Source: Haliclona indistincta
Lineage: Eukaryota; Porifera; Demospongiae; Haplosclerida; Chalinidae
Assembly (NCBI GenBank): GCA_964017065.1
Contig: OZ024784.1
Location: 16,721,152-16,785,151 of the forward strand
Length of the DNA: 64,000 bases
Direction: 5' to 3'
Shown here: positions 46,682-59,090 of the stretch, one piece after another
Numbering within the stretch: the stretch's first letter is position 1
How the letters are laid out: the number at the start of each line of letters is the position of its first letter
The notes under the pieces: model-generated
Database searches by the model: none
What the model saw: the letters and a program-made list of their open reading frames with translations, nothing else
What the model was told of the DNA's origin: nothing
Made by a program: the position numbers and the translations under genes

Positions 46682-47671
46682 ATGACGTCCAGTGAACCAG
46701 CGAGAAGTAGTGCTTATAGTGAAGATCTTCGTTGGAAGATAGTCTGGCAAGTGCTGGCTCTAGATTTGCCTGTCAAACAAGTCGCCGCAAATCTGTGTGT
46801 CGATCAAACTACTGTTCGTAGAATCGTTGGCAAGTTTGAGGCTTCTGGTCAGGTAAAGAAAAAATCTTACCCTGTGGACAAGGCGTTCAGAAAACTGAAT
46901 GAACCTGCTCAGTTTTTTATCTTATATCTGATACTGGATCGACCTGGAATATACCTGAGAGAGATACAGAACGAGGTGCTGTTACAGTTAGGCTTAGATA
47001 TCACGGTTAGTGCTATCTGCAAGTTCTTAGATGGAATAGGCTTCACACGGCAAAGAATTAGAACATACGCAAGTCAGAGAGACGATACTTTGCGGGCTCA
47101 GTTTGTGTCAGATGTGTCTTTGTACAGTCGAGACATGATCATATTCCTAGACGAGACAGGAACAGATCGACGGGACACATTTCGGAAAAAAGGATACAGC
47201 CTGAGAGGTAAACCAGCAAAAGCACAGAAACTCCTGGTTAGAGAAGAACACGTTTCAGCAATATGTCTGATGTCTACTGAAGGTATGCTTGCTTGTGATG
47301 CTGTTAGTGGGAGTGTGGATGGTGAACGATTCATAAAGTTTGTGGAAAATTATCTCTTACCCAATCTCATGCCATTCAATGGATACAACCCTAGAAGCAT
47401 AGTGATTATGGATAACTGCTCCATTCATCATGTCGATGAAGTTCAGGAACTGATTCAACAGACTGGCGCTTTAATACACTACCTACCTCCATACTCTCCA
47501 GACTACAATCCAATAGAGGAGGCATTTTCAAAAGCGAAGAGCATGATGAAGGCTATGGAAGTGGAGATGCAAGTGTTACAGGATACAGAAATGATTGTGT
47601 ATGCTGCATTTTCAACCATTACAGCAAGTGATTGCCAAAGTTGGATCACAGACAGCGTCATTTATGCTTAA
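46682..47671 (+). CDS. IS630/Tc1-mariner-like transposase (DDE_3 type)
   Basis: A 329-aa single-exon transposase. An N-terminal homeodomain-like helix-turn-helix (about 10-60: YSEDLRWKIVWQVL, VKQVAANLCVDQTTVRRIV) should bind the terminal repeats. The catalytic core has the family's three acidic sites: D157 in IIFLDETGTDRR, D244 in IVIMDNCSIHH, and E279 or E280 in LPPYSPDYNPIEEAFS. The 35-residue spacing between D244 and E279 fits a DD(35)E layout. All three are present and the frame is open, so the enzyme may be active. It is driven from the left end of the 2.87-kb element. Sequences of this kind occur in cnidarians, sponges and fungi, in my recollection. Confidence 0.92.
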   Translation: MTSSEPARSSAYSEDLRWKIVWQVLALDLPVKQVAANLCVDQTTVRRIVGKFEASGQVKKKSYPVDKAFRKLNEPAQFFILYLILDRPGIYLREIQNEVLLQLGLDITVSAICKFLDGIGFTRQRIRTYASQRDDTLRAQFVSDVSLYSRDMIIFLDETGTDRRDTFRKKGYSLRGKPAKAQKLLVREEHVSAICLMSTEGMLACDAVSGSVDGERFIKFVENYLLPNLMPFNGYNPRSIVIMDNCSIHHVDEVQELIQQTGALIHYLPPYSPDYNPIEEAFSKAKSMMKAMEVEMQVLQDTEMIVYAAFSTITASDCQSWITDSVIYA

Positions 47672-47983
47672 TTTTCACGTTAACATGATTATTGTTGTAT
47701 GCACCAATCATTTGATAGTAAAATGGTAGAACCAAAGAACTGAACACAATGGTATTTATACTCATAGAGAGAAGTTCTAGAAAGATCTACGAACATGTGA
47801 TAGAAAGAGCTGAGTAAAGGTGATACATAAAATAGATGAAAACATGAATACACAAAGGATGAATAGAACACAACAGTGATACACAATTAAACATGACAGC
47901 ACAGCAAAACTCAATAAGTGTTATAATAAAATTATGTCAAGTTCAAGTGTTACTTTCATTATCATTGACATTGAGCGTTTGGA

Positions 47984-49001
47984 TTATTGTTTTAGTTTGC
48001 TTAGTGTTTCCAGGATAGAAGACTTTTGCTCTTTCAATTCCTCCTCATTTAGCACAGAATCCTCGTACAGTTGCTTTAAAGTAGCAAGTTGACTGAAGCA
48101 CCTTCCACGAATCTCAACCGCCTTTCCTGGAGACATTCCTAAAGTTGATTGTGGAACCGCAGCTGATTGTGTTAGTACATTCTGCACTTGTTGCAGAGGT
48201 TGAATGGTCCCCATACTTTTCAAAACTGCTGTTACTGTGTTAGCAATAGTCTCTTCAACTGGTTTTTTTGATTGCCTTGTAGGTGTTATTCCGGTGATCA
48301 TAGGCACTTGCGGTGGAGTTTCCCGGCTTGAATGTATGCCGTTTATGATCATTCTTGCCCATAGTCGATACTGTGGATCACTATACTGGTCTACATGCTC
48401 TTCCTTCAGTTCTTCTACTAATTCGTCAATGTCATTCTCTTTAGCAGCTCGTTTTGATGATTGGCCAGTTGGACTGGTACTTCGTTTGCGTTTACCTTGA
48501 GACTCATCACAACCGCCTTCACACCACAGGCAAACTTGCGTCTTCTTAGCTTTTATTAAATCCTTGTACATTGCTTCTAAGTCTTCTTGAGTTACAATCC
48601 ATTTTTTCGTAGATTGGCGGCCTATAAAGTACCCGACGCTAAAGCGAGTAGTAGGTGGCAATTGGTCCTCGAATTCCTCCAGAAGTTTAAACCGTAGTTG
48701 AACGACAGACGCAAATGTCCCATTAAATTGCCTAATATCTCGCACCATACTGTCTTTCTTTCTGACTGGATTCAATATTTTGACTCTGTATGAGAACACC
48801 TGAAAAGAGGACACCGAAAGACAGAGGTGAGAATTTTAACAGACATGAGCCGCTTACTGGCATAATATTGTCATTTCTGCTGTTTTCTATTGGTGGAGTA
48901 TTTGGGAGCGGGGCGGTTGTCGATGGCGCCAGAAGATGAGCGATTGCTGGGGAATCGGCGTTTGCTTCAGCTCTATTCATCTTGCTTGCTTGCACGAACA
49001 T
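47984..49001 (-). CDS. Second gene of the 2.87-kb transposon, unknown function
   Basis: Two exons, 49001-48858 and 48799-47984, spliced at a GT-AG intron of 58 nt and totalling 960 nt (319 aa). The N terminus (about 1-48) is Pro/Ala/Ser-rich. Residues 49-150 form a compact region with FSYRVKILNPVRKKD, TTRFSVGYFIGRQSTKKW and a CLWCEGGCDE Cys cluster. A basic patch, GKRKRSTSP, may be a nuclear signal. The C terminus is Leu/Glu/Lys-rich and likely helical (LATLKQLYEDSVLNEEELKE). I do not recognise a family. Its position between the inverted repeats, convergent with the transposase, makes an accessory role in transposition or regulation likely. Confidence 0.7.
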
Positions 49002-49557
49002 TAACTTCGAGCACGTGTGATCAGCCGTATGTGCAAAACTTTATACAGTTTGCGCATGCGTCGTTGGCGATTGACGGATGACGGTTTGCAACGAATTTGT
49101 GCAAGGTCTTGGAAAACCGCTGTACTGCACGAATTCGTGCAGCTCCAATCAGATTGCAGTATTTCAAATATTTACAAGAAATGTTTACAACATTACATGT
49201 TTACAACAGCACACACCCATAATCATTGGTTTTAAAATTATATTCATAATTACAAATCATATTCATGATTTCACTGTGAAACAAGCCCTGGAACAACTTT
49301 TGCATACGTGTGACACCCGACCTCCCGCAGACGCAGAGGTCGGGCCACGCCCAACTAACACATACCCATCACTCTCCCCATAATAGCACAATCAAAGCGC
49401 TAGACACACACAAAGGCTAATAAGTAGGTTCTTTCCTGTTTTTCACTCGTTGCTTCGCCGTCCTACGGTTACTGTCTCTACACTACACAGCAGATCCTAC
49501 CATGCCCTCGACGTCAGCTACCTCGTGGCCATGGGGTTTTACTGACGTGATAATAAA

Positions 49558-49615
49558 TCAGTTACATCACCCGTATACTCGGGAATAAATCAGTTACATC
49601 ACCCGTATACTCAGG
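49558..49615 (+). repeat. 27-bp direct repeat pair
   Basis: Two tandem copies of CAGTTACATCACCCGTATAC with TCGGGAATAAAT between them. Short and without other context. Confidence 0.6.
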
Positions 49616-49663
49616 GCGCTACGGCCTATATACCAGTAACATCCCTCGTGGGAGGGATATTGC

Positions 49664-50115
49664 TAAGGCTACATTTACACATATACGATTGGGCTGAATA
49701 CGGGAAAAAGTATGCGTATTTAGCTGCAGTGTTTTGACTGTTTACACGGCTTCGTTTCATCAGTGGATCCATTGGAATGTGGGCGTACCGTTTTAGCATG
49801 CTGGTACGAGCTGGTACGCACGAAACAGTAGTAAAAACGCAGGTTTTTCTTCATAGAAGCGCTAATACAACTCTTGGTGGCATTCTCTGCAAGTATAAAG
49901 GCTGAGGTACACTGGTATCAAAAGTGTGTATCCGTTTTTGGCGTTTACACGAGCGTATTCACTGGCTCCGTTTTCAATGTCTCCACTAAAGTCTCCGTTT
50001 TCAAAAGTCTCCATATTCAGGCGCGTTTTCATCGTATTCGTGTAAACGAGAGGCCTAACCGAAGACAAATGCCTCCGTTTTTGCCTGAATACGTATACGT
50101 GTAAACGTAGCCTTA
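49664..50115. mobile_element. MITE with AGGCTAC…GTAGCCT termini
   Basis: Left AGGCTACATTTACACATATACG pairs with right CGTATACGTGTAAACGTAGCCT, with TA at both flanks (49664-49665, 50114-50115). The right half repeats TCCGTTTTC and GTGTAAACG motifs. It lies directly upstream of the ORF at 50166. Confidence 0.75.
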
Positions 50116-50165
50116 TACTTACATACTGTGTACATTTAGTGTATTTAAGTACATTCTCTGTGTAG

Positions 50166-51182
50166 GAGGAGCCTTTGCACCACTATTATTTTGTCTGCAT
50201 TCCTCATCCTGCACTTCTTTTCTCGGAGGATGAAGCAAAGGAACATGTCAGTTATGTCTCCCAAAAGTTTGATGGTAAAGAAATTTTCGATGGACAATAT
50301 TTTAGAGTAAGTCGGGATGCGTCTATATTCGCTTTTGGTGAGCGTAAGGGAACATACAAACTCAAGAACAAAGATTTCAGCCAGTTGCCAATCCCACAGC
50401 CTGTAAAGGTTATTATGCCTAAAAGGCATGAGAAAGAGATATATCTCCCCAAGAACTTTTTGCTCGCTGAAGATATGTGCAACATGCTTTCACAGGCTAA
50501 GTCCATCAGTGAAGCTTTCAATGTTTGCAAAAGGATGGCACAAGTTGAAGTCCAAGCTAAATCTTTTGTTTTTTACGACAAGGATTATACGCTAATACAT
50601 CCCGGGGAGTTTGGCATGAATGTAATAATGGTTGAGAAAATACGAGCAGCAATAGGAAAAGATTTTTTGGTGTATAGCGCAAAACTGCCTCTTATGGGTA
50701 CCGGTGACAAAAAAACAACCTCAGTGGTGTCAAGGTTTCCCGGAGTCAAGCCTGATGTGATAATCATGCACAAGAAAGCAGCTGTTGGTGCCATCATTGT
50801 TAATAGTGATCGCTTTCCTGATGAAGACAGCCCCTATGACAGCATTTCAGACGCTCCTTTAGTGGGTGGAGTAGGTGAATTCAAAAATATGTACGAAGAC
50901 CTATCATTACTGCAGCTAATGGCGTCCTTTGAAAAGCTGGCTGGTGAGTTAGTTCTTAGACACGTGGCAAATGGCAAAAGTTTCAAATATATTGAAATGT
51001 ATGGCCTCTTGATGAGTTACGATGGTAGGAGCGAAGTATATAAACTAATCATGGATTTTTCTACGAAACATAGCATACTGTTTGAAGGTAATGAGGACGG
51101 TCTATCAGCGCAGGAAGGAGTGGAACGACTGGTAGGAACACTGAAAGAGAATTTCCAATTCAAGCAAGAAAAGAATGATTGA
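50166..51182 (+). CDS. Unknown protein with PD-(D/E)xK-like motif (3' exon)
   Basis: Open frame of 339 codons to the TGA at 51182. No ATG occurs in the first ~80 codons. A good acceptor (CATTCTCTGTGTAG) ends at 50165, so I treat it as a terminal exon beginning EEPLHHYYFV, with the 5' exon not found; the MITE upstream may have cut it off. The segment GVKPDVIIMHKK, followed by GAIIVNSD and then GGVGEFKN (about residues 200-245), has the P-D … E-x-K spacing of PD-(D/E)xK nucleases. The fold is inferred, not shown. The C terminus is helical and Lys/Glu-rich. No relative is recognised; such single-copy ORFs in repeat-rich DNA often belong to transposons. Confidence 0.55.
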   Translation, partial: EEPLHHYYFVCIPHPALLFSEDEAKEHVSYVSQKFDGKEIFDGQYFRVSRDASIFAFGERKGTYKLKNKDFSQLPIPQPVKVIMPKRHEKEIYLPKNFLLAEDMCNMLSQAKSISEAFNVCKRMAQVEVQAKSFVFYDKDYTLIHPGEFGMNVIMVEKIRAAIGKDFLVYSAKLPLMGTGDKKTTSVVSRFPGVKPDVIIMHKKAAVGAIIVNSDRFPDEDSPYDSISDAPLVGGVGEFKNMYEDLSLLQLMASFEKLAGELVLRHVANGKSFKYIEMYGLLMSYDGRSEVYKLIMDFSTKHSILFEGNEDGLSAQEGVERLVGTLKENFQFKQEKND

Positions 51183-52430
51183 CCAATGCAAGGAGGAAAG
51201 GAATGATTAAAATCATAAAGTAAAATGTTCAAATCATTCTTTTCCTCTACATGATTTTAATATATTCTTTCTATAATTATTAGTTATTATTGTTCACTAC
51301 AGTCGAGTCGCCAACAGCTCAATGACGTCATTTGTTGTGTTTGATGGCGCTGAAAAATGTCCTCGTCGTTGACTGTAACAAGGACCTGTGTTTTTTTCAG
51401 AGATGAGGAATCATCTTATAATCAGTTTTGTGCATTCTCCGAAAATTATTCGAGCATGCAAATGTTAAGGAGAGCCATCAAATTCTTGCACTCTTGTTTC
51501 TTCTTGCACCCTTTGTCTCTTGCATAAGCTGGACAAAGAAACACAGACCATTGTACATGATATACACATTTCTCTGGATGCTTAAGTGTCAAACAGCGAT
51601 GCATTCGGGTGTGTCAGTTTGGTCAGATGTCTGTGTTTGTTTATACCCTGGATGCATAGGCACCCAGTGTAAACACAGTGATGTGTGTGTGCGCACAGTG
51701 ATCCAGCGCACTCTGATGCACTCAGGCACTTTGCACTCTGATGCACTCATGCACCAGCTGCAGTGCGAGGTACGAGTCCTAAGAGACACATCTCATCCCA
51801 GTACTCCATTCAATCGTTGCATTATCAAGCCGTCCCGAGAGCAAGAGGTGAGAGACCTTTGCATAGTATGTTTCCATTGGGTAGGTAAGGTTGAACGCGT
51901 TATTCCGGGAATTGTAGGCTAGGAAATGTTGTAGGTTGCACGCCGAGGTGTGAAGGAATGTTGTCGCCTAGTGCTCACGACTGATGACGCATTTTTGCAA
52001 AACTCCACCTCCCCTCTTTCTACTAACCATGGACCAACTACTATCAATCATTGTCAGGCACAACAACGGATTATTGCATTTTGACATACTCAAAGCACAG
52101 CTACTGCAGCTCCTCCTGGGGAACAGAAGCTGAGATGGTAGTAGCTTGCAGACATGCTTGCAGAGATCATGCTTGCAGACATGAAGTTTGCAGCTCAAAT
52201 GCAAGCTGCATGCATGCATGCTACAATCGGAGTATGCACGCGCACGTGACTTCTGGGTAAATTACGCACGAGGCGGGAGGTCGAGGTCACGCTCCACGAT
52301 CACTGATGATGGTCTTTCTGATCAGGTGTACAGACTGTTAGCGCATGCGCCGGAATTCACGGAATTCCAGAAATCACCGGATATTTTCCGTTCATTATTG
52401 CTACACTTTACGTCACAGATCATGGCGGTA
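51183..52430. other. Non-coding stretch after the PD-(D/E)xK-like ORF
   Basis: No gene supported. GTGTGTG/CACTCTGATGCACTC motifs recur at 51650-51760, and TGCATGC/GCTTGCAGACATG runs at 52140-52230. ORFs over these are low-complexity by-products. Confidence 0.4.
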
Positions 52431-52439
52431 GTTAGTAGA

Positions 52440-52715
52440 GCAGATTTCGAGGCTACTATGTTGTATGCACTCCAGTGCATCGGATGTTCACATTTGAAAC
52501 CAAAGCCAGAACAGTTAGCCATGTATATGAAGGCTGTGATGTTTTCGTGTGGAGATATTGTGCTGTCAAGTTTTACCATTCGTTTTCAACCACAAGTACA
52601 GTCGTACTGACAGCCTAGTAGTAGTTGTCTCTCAGTTGGTGTCTCTTATGGTTGACCAGGTGGATGGCTTACGGCAAAAGAGAGTGAAAGCTGCAATAAT
52701 ATCGCCCGTAGGCAA
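52440..52715 (+). pseudogene. RecQ-like DNA helicase fragment
   Basis: Reads DFEATMLYALQCIGCSHLKP and KPEQLAMYMKA, then, after a frame change near 52545-52565, CCQVLPFVFNHKYSRTDSLV, VVVSQLVSLMVDQVDGLRQK and VKAAIIS. These match motifs 0 to Ia of RecQ helicases. The Walker A loop expected between the two parts (PTGxGKS) is missing, so this piece is dead. The downstream helicase domain is absent; sequence passes into the fold-back repeat at 52742. Confidence 0.75.
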
Positions 52716-52741
52716 AATTATAATATACGTCACATAAATAA

Positions 52742-53602
52742 AAGTAAAGTAAAAAAGTTTTAATAAAAAAAACTAAAAAGTGTAGGGATGACGCTTGCAA
52801 AAGTAAAGGAACAAGATGGGATGATGCTTGCAAAAGTAAAGGAACAAGATGGGATGATGCTTGAAAAAGTAAAGGAACAAGATGGGATGATGCTTGCAAA
52901 AGTAAAGGAACAAGATGGGATGACGCTTGCAAAAGTAAAGGAACAAGATGGGATGATGCTTGCAAAAGTGAAGTATGTAAAAGTCCCAAGTATCCCTACA
53001 TCAGCGGCTTGCTGCGATGGCGTGTAACTGACAAATGCGGAATCCTCTTCCTATACCTTTTACAACCATCAATTACTTAATCGGACTGTGTGACAGTGTC
53101 TTCCAAACCACAGATACCTCTAGTTATTCACAACTGTCAACTACTTCATCGGACTGCGTCCTCCAAACACAGATACCTCTAGTTGTTTACAACCGTCAAT
53201 TACTGCGTCCTCCAAACACAGATACCTCTAGTTGTTTACAACCGTCAATTACTTCATCGGACTGCGTCCTCCAAACACAGATACCTCTAGTTGTTTACAA
53301 CCGTCAATTACTTCATCGGACTGCGTCCTCCTTCAAGCCGCTGATGTAGGGATACTTGGGACTTTTACATACTTCACTTTTGCAAGCATCATCCCATCTT
53401 GTTCCTTTACTTTTGCAAGCGTCATCCCATCTTGCTCCTTTACTTTTGCAAGCATCATCCCATCTTGTTCCTTTACTTTTTCAAGCATCATCCCATCTTG
53501 TTCCTTTACTTTTGCAAGCATCATCCCATCTTGTTCCTTTACTTTTGCAAGCGTCATCCCTACACTTTTTAGTTTTTTTTATTAAAACTTTTTTACTTTA
53601 CT
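52742..53602. repeat. Fold-back element with minisatellite arms
   Basis: Two arms of about 270 bp (52742-53011 and 53334-53602) are reverse complements, almost without mismatch. Each has an AT-rich end, GTGTAGGGATGACGCTTGC, then about six 33-bp units (GGGATGATGCTTGCAAAAGT + AAAGGAACAAGAT), then GTCCCAAGTATCCCTACATC. The order of variant units, including one CTTGAAAAAGT unit, is the same in both. The 322-bp spacer holds direct repeats of its own. Confidence 0.9.
53085..53333 (+). repeat. ~59-bp direct repeats in the fold-back spacer
   Basis: Three to four copies of CAGATACCTCTAGTTGTTTA-CAACCGTCAATTACTTCATC followed by GGACTGCGTCCTCCAAACA; one copy has lost an internal segment. Translations of the repeat are by-products. 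Confidence 0.8.
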
Positions 53603-54906
53603 TGTTCCTGTTACTTTTTTTATCACTATCAGTTTGAACTTATTAGCTGTATTCTAGCTATGCTAGCTCTTATTTCATTTTTACAACTCTGTGAGCAGCA
53701 GATACTAGTCTAGTAGATCAGAAGGTTAATAGCCTCTAGACAGAGAGTCAAGGAACATGGAATGTTATTATCGGCAATCACAAGAATAATGAAAAGGTTT
53801 AAATTAGTTAGAGAGGTTGAGAGTATGAGTTGACAACATGATATTTCTTAGCACTGTGATGGATGAAGAAAGACTAACACTAACAACTCAGTGTATGATG
53901 CCATGGCTAGTCCGTAGACTAGTCCCAGGCTTGCATGTTGATGTTGATATCACGATCACAGAGGCTTCTAGCTTGTTACAATGTCCAGTTGTCAACAGCA
54001 CAGGGTCCTATGGGTATAGCCTACGCCGGGTAGTGTAAGAAACTAGTAGCCTATGCCCCAGGCTGAGATCGGGTAGCCACCGTCGTCCGGTTTGCGCCTG
54101 CCGTGGGTAATGATGTCAGCATAGACAGATCAGTGCTACCCAGGGTATAGTATACTGCTTGTTCATACCTCTAGGCTCTACCTTGCGCGCTGAAGCGCCC
54201 AGAGCAGAGAGAAAGCGACAACCGAGTTCAGTTTCAAAACTGATGTGGGCGGAGTCAATGATCAGCAGCGACAAGAGGGTTAATTAATGGAATCGCTCTA
54301 ACTGTCCAAAACGGTCCAAAACCCATGTTTTTCAAGGATTATTCGTTTCTTGTAGTGTTTGATGCCTATCTAAGAAGTAAGTGCACTACCCCAGATGCAT
54401 ACACATGCGATGGTGCAGGTTTGGTAGTGATTCGTTCTCTCAAGACAGCGCTAGGCTTACTGAAAGAAGAAGAAGATGAACAATTCGCGTGGGCGGCGAT
54501 TTTAGTTTACCACTTTAGAAACGTCTGCCAGCTTCGCCAAAGATATTTTCTTGCTCAGAACAATCGTCTGATCAATCCTAGATGTCTGGAATCTCGAGAA
54601 ACGCTAAAACAGCGAAGATCTGCAACGGCTCTCTGAGAGTCGCCATCTTGATTTTCGTCGTCAAGCAAGCAGTCCCGGCGACTTTCATAGACTTCCTGCA
54701 AGCGCTCGCACTTCAGATTCCCTCATAGATAGTTAAAATGCAGTAGAAATGTATAACAGTAGAGATATGTGCGAAAACTCATTTTCACACATGAGTAGCC
54801 GCCATCTTAGTTCGAGGTCATCCCTACATATACATATCATTGCCGATCGGCAATGATAATTACCATCTAACGACGTCATCGCAATTAAATTCCCATGAAT
54901 AATAGA
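53603..54906. other. Non-coding stretch
   Basis: No gene supported. The ORF starting near 54325 (about 103 codons) has no family, no splice context and no codon evidence that I can weigh. A TTTCCCTACA-type segment near 54825 recalls the fold-back ends but is too short to class. Confidence 0.35.
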
Positions 54907-54988
54907 CGCATGCGCACACAGTGTGTACCAGGCCGGCCCTCTCCGCTCCTCAGCTCAGCTTTGGGAGGCGGGGCCTGGGGACGAGGCT
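54907..54988. mobile_element. Diverged terminal fragment of the 10-bp-TSD element family
   Basis: CGCATGCGCACACAGTGTGT-ACCAGGCC … GGGGCCTGGGGACGAGGCTA matches the right end of the element at 40911-41288 (CGCATGCGCGAACAGTGTGT-ACCAGGCC … GGCCTGGGTACGAGGCTA), with an insertion between the blocks. The partner terminus was not found nearby. Confidence 0.6.
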
Positions 54989-57416
<2,428 letters not shown>

Positions 57417-57721
57417 CATCTCTCACTCAGTGCATTTTTTCAGGCCCACTAAACAGACTAAATTCAGACACTACGCCTAGCACAGTTATGCTTACAAAGG
57501 AGTTATTCCTCATCCATAAAACAAAGATGACCTGAGTTCAACATGTTTCGAATGTTGAAAGACATCGAAAATTCATGACATGTCAATGATTAGCATGTTT
57601 GATCCGTTCCTATAGTGTAGAAATAATGCTTGTTTTGCAGAAAGAGAGAAAGGCAGATTTGCTGTTCATTGTGAATGTTTGTACAACAAACCTTCGTTGT
57701 CACTTTCTTGTTCTGTTTGCA

Positions 57722-58235
57722 GTTGGTGGAGATGAGCTGACTAACTTACTAGCAGCAGAGAGACTGTACAGCGAAGGACTGGACAAGATTAATATAACAA
57801 GAAAGTATCCTCCACACAAGATGAAATCAGACAGTACTATGCTACCAACAGTGAGTGAACGTAGATTTTTTGAGCTTGTATTATTATTAATTTTGCTGTT
57901 ATCTCAGATATTATGGACAAGGTTGTGACGCATTGTTTGATGAGCTGTGACACTATCTCTGTCTCCATATTCATGGCTTGCGAACCATCGAGACTGTGTT
58001 GAATTAATTCAAACTTGCTCAGATGTGCAGCTAAATGTGGGCTAAAATACTTTTAATTTATACTGTCTTATTGCTGGCACTGTAGGAAACGCTACAGAGA
58101 CTCTTATTTCACCGCTACGAGGATCCTCCCATTACCAAGCTCCACCTTGGGCCTAACCACACCCAGGTGCTGCTCATCATCACCCTAGCATCTAACGCTG
58201 AAACATCATCCACCAATCACATACATTATTAAATC
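57722..58235 (+). CDS. Unrecognised gene, last two exons (partial, tentative)
   Basis: Exon 57731-57849 reads GGDELTNLLAAERLYSEGLD and KINITRKYPPHKMKSDSTML after an acceptor at TTTGCAG, and ends ACA|GTGAGT. The next exon, 58087-58235, reads ETLQRLLFHRYEDPPITKLH then LGPNHTQVLLIITL and ends in TAA. Splice borders and phases agree and a poly(A)-type AATAAATAA lies near 58302. No upstream exon was found in the repeats before it. I do not recognise the family; the charged, helical wording suggests a real C terminus. Confidence 0.45.
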
Positions 58236-59090
58236 CCACACCCCCTCACAGTATAACCACTCTCTCTTTTGTGTATAAACCGAACAATTATTATAATTGT
58301 AATAAATAATTTCTAACGAGTTGTTTTTGTGTTGTTGGTTAAATTAAAAATTCTCACCACTGACACGTTTCTGGTGAAAAACTGATTAATGATGAAGAGT
58401 GAGAGAAAAAATCAGTTTAAAGTCACTTCATCGAGCTTTATTTTGTCTGTGCTTTATTCCTCTGATGTCTCGTAAAGAGAGTCCATGCCATTGGTCTAAC
58501 CAACAGAACACTTGATGAGAGCACAAATTCATAATCCTGTTCTCGACTAGTCTAAACCACTTGAAGTCACACTCCACTAGTTAGTTATGGGCACACATAA
58601 TGGGCTCGCTGGTCTCCTGTTAGAATAACGTATAACTATGACCTCTCAGTGTGTGTGCAATCACCACAGTTGGACTTCAATGGTCCTCTTCTTGTTTTCC
58701 GAGATCTCACTTTAGTAGGGTCCCATTCTGGTCTGTAATCCTACAGATGAACGTGTGTCTCTCTCAATAGGTACACACAGTGTGTGAACAGTGTTTTGTC
58801 TGCACTATACAGACACATAACTGGTGCATGCCCTAGCGTCTACTGCATCATTAACTATCAATATTTACCACTTCACTACTAGCTAGCTTTTCCTGCAACA
58901 ACTTATGTCCCTAAAAATAGCATACTACACTTGTGATGCATACATACATCTCTAGTGGTGAAAGTGATATGGAACACATCTCTCATGTAGCCTGGATTCT
59001 GTATAATAAAGCATAGTAAATACATACATTCACGTTAATTGTGCTTGAGCATGAGTGAGTGAAAGTGTGCCTCTAGTCTTGAGTCTAGAT
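58236..59090. other. Non-coding stretch before the satellite
   Basis: 3' flank of the tentative gene; nothing further recognised. Confidence 0.4.

Larger units (their letters stand above)
46493..49357 (+). mobile_element. 2.87-kb DNA transposon, 54-bp perfect TIRs, 9-bp TSD
   Basis: Left terminus TAGTTGGGCGTGGCCCGACC… and right terminus …GGTCGGGCCACGCCCAACTA are complementary over 54 bp without a mismatch (46493-46546 and 49304-49357). The element is flanked by ACACATACC at 46484-46492 and 49358-49366. It carries two convergent genes: an IS630/mariner-like transposase (46682-47671, +) and a two-exon gene of unknown function (47984-49001, -). Identical ends and intact ORFs point to recent activity. 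Confidence 0.92.

Noticed and set aside
51428..51922. 164-codon ORF
   Set aside because: Mostly built from GTGTG/CACTCTGATGCA repeats; no protein family.
52669..53637. Repeat proteins reading LAKVKEQDGMM and ASSHLVPLLLQ
   Set aside because: Translations of the 33-bp minisatellite in the fold-back arms.
54325..54636. 103-codon ORF (FFKDYSFLVVFDAYLRSK)
   Set aside because: No recognised family, no upstream or downstream exon; left as non-coding.
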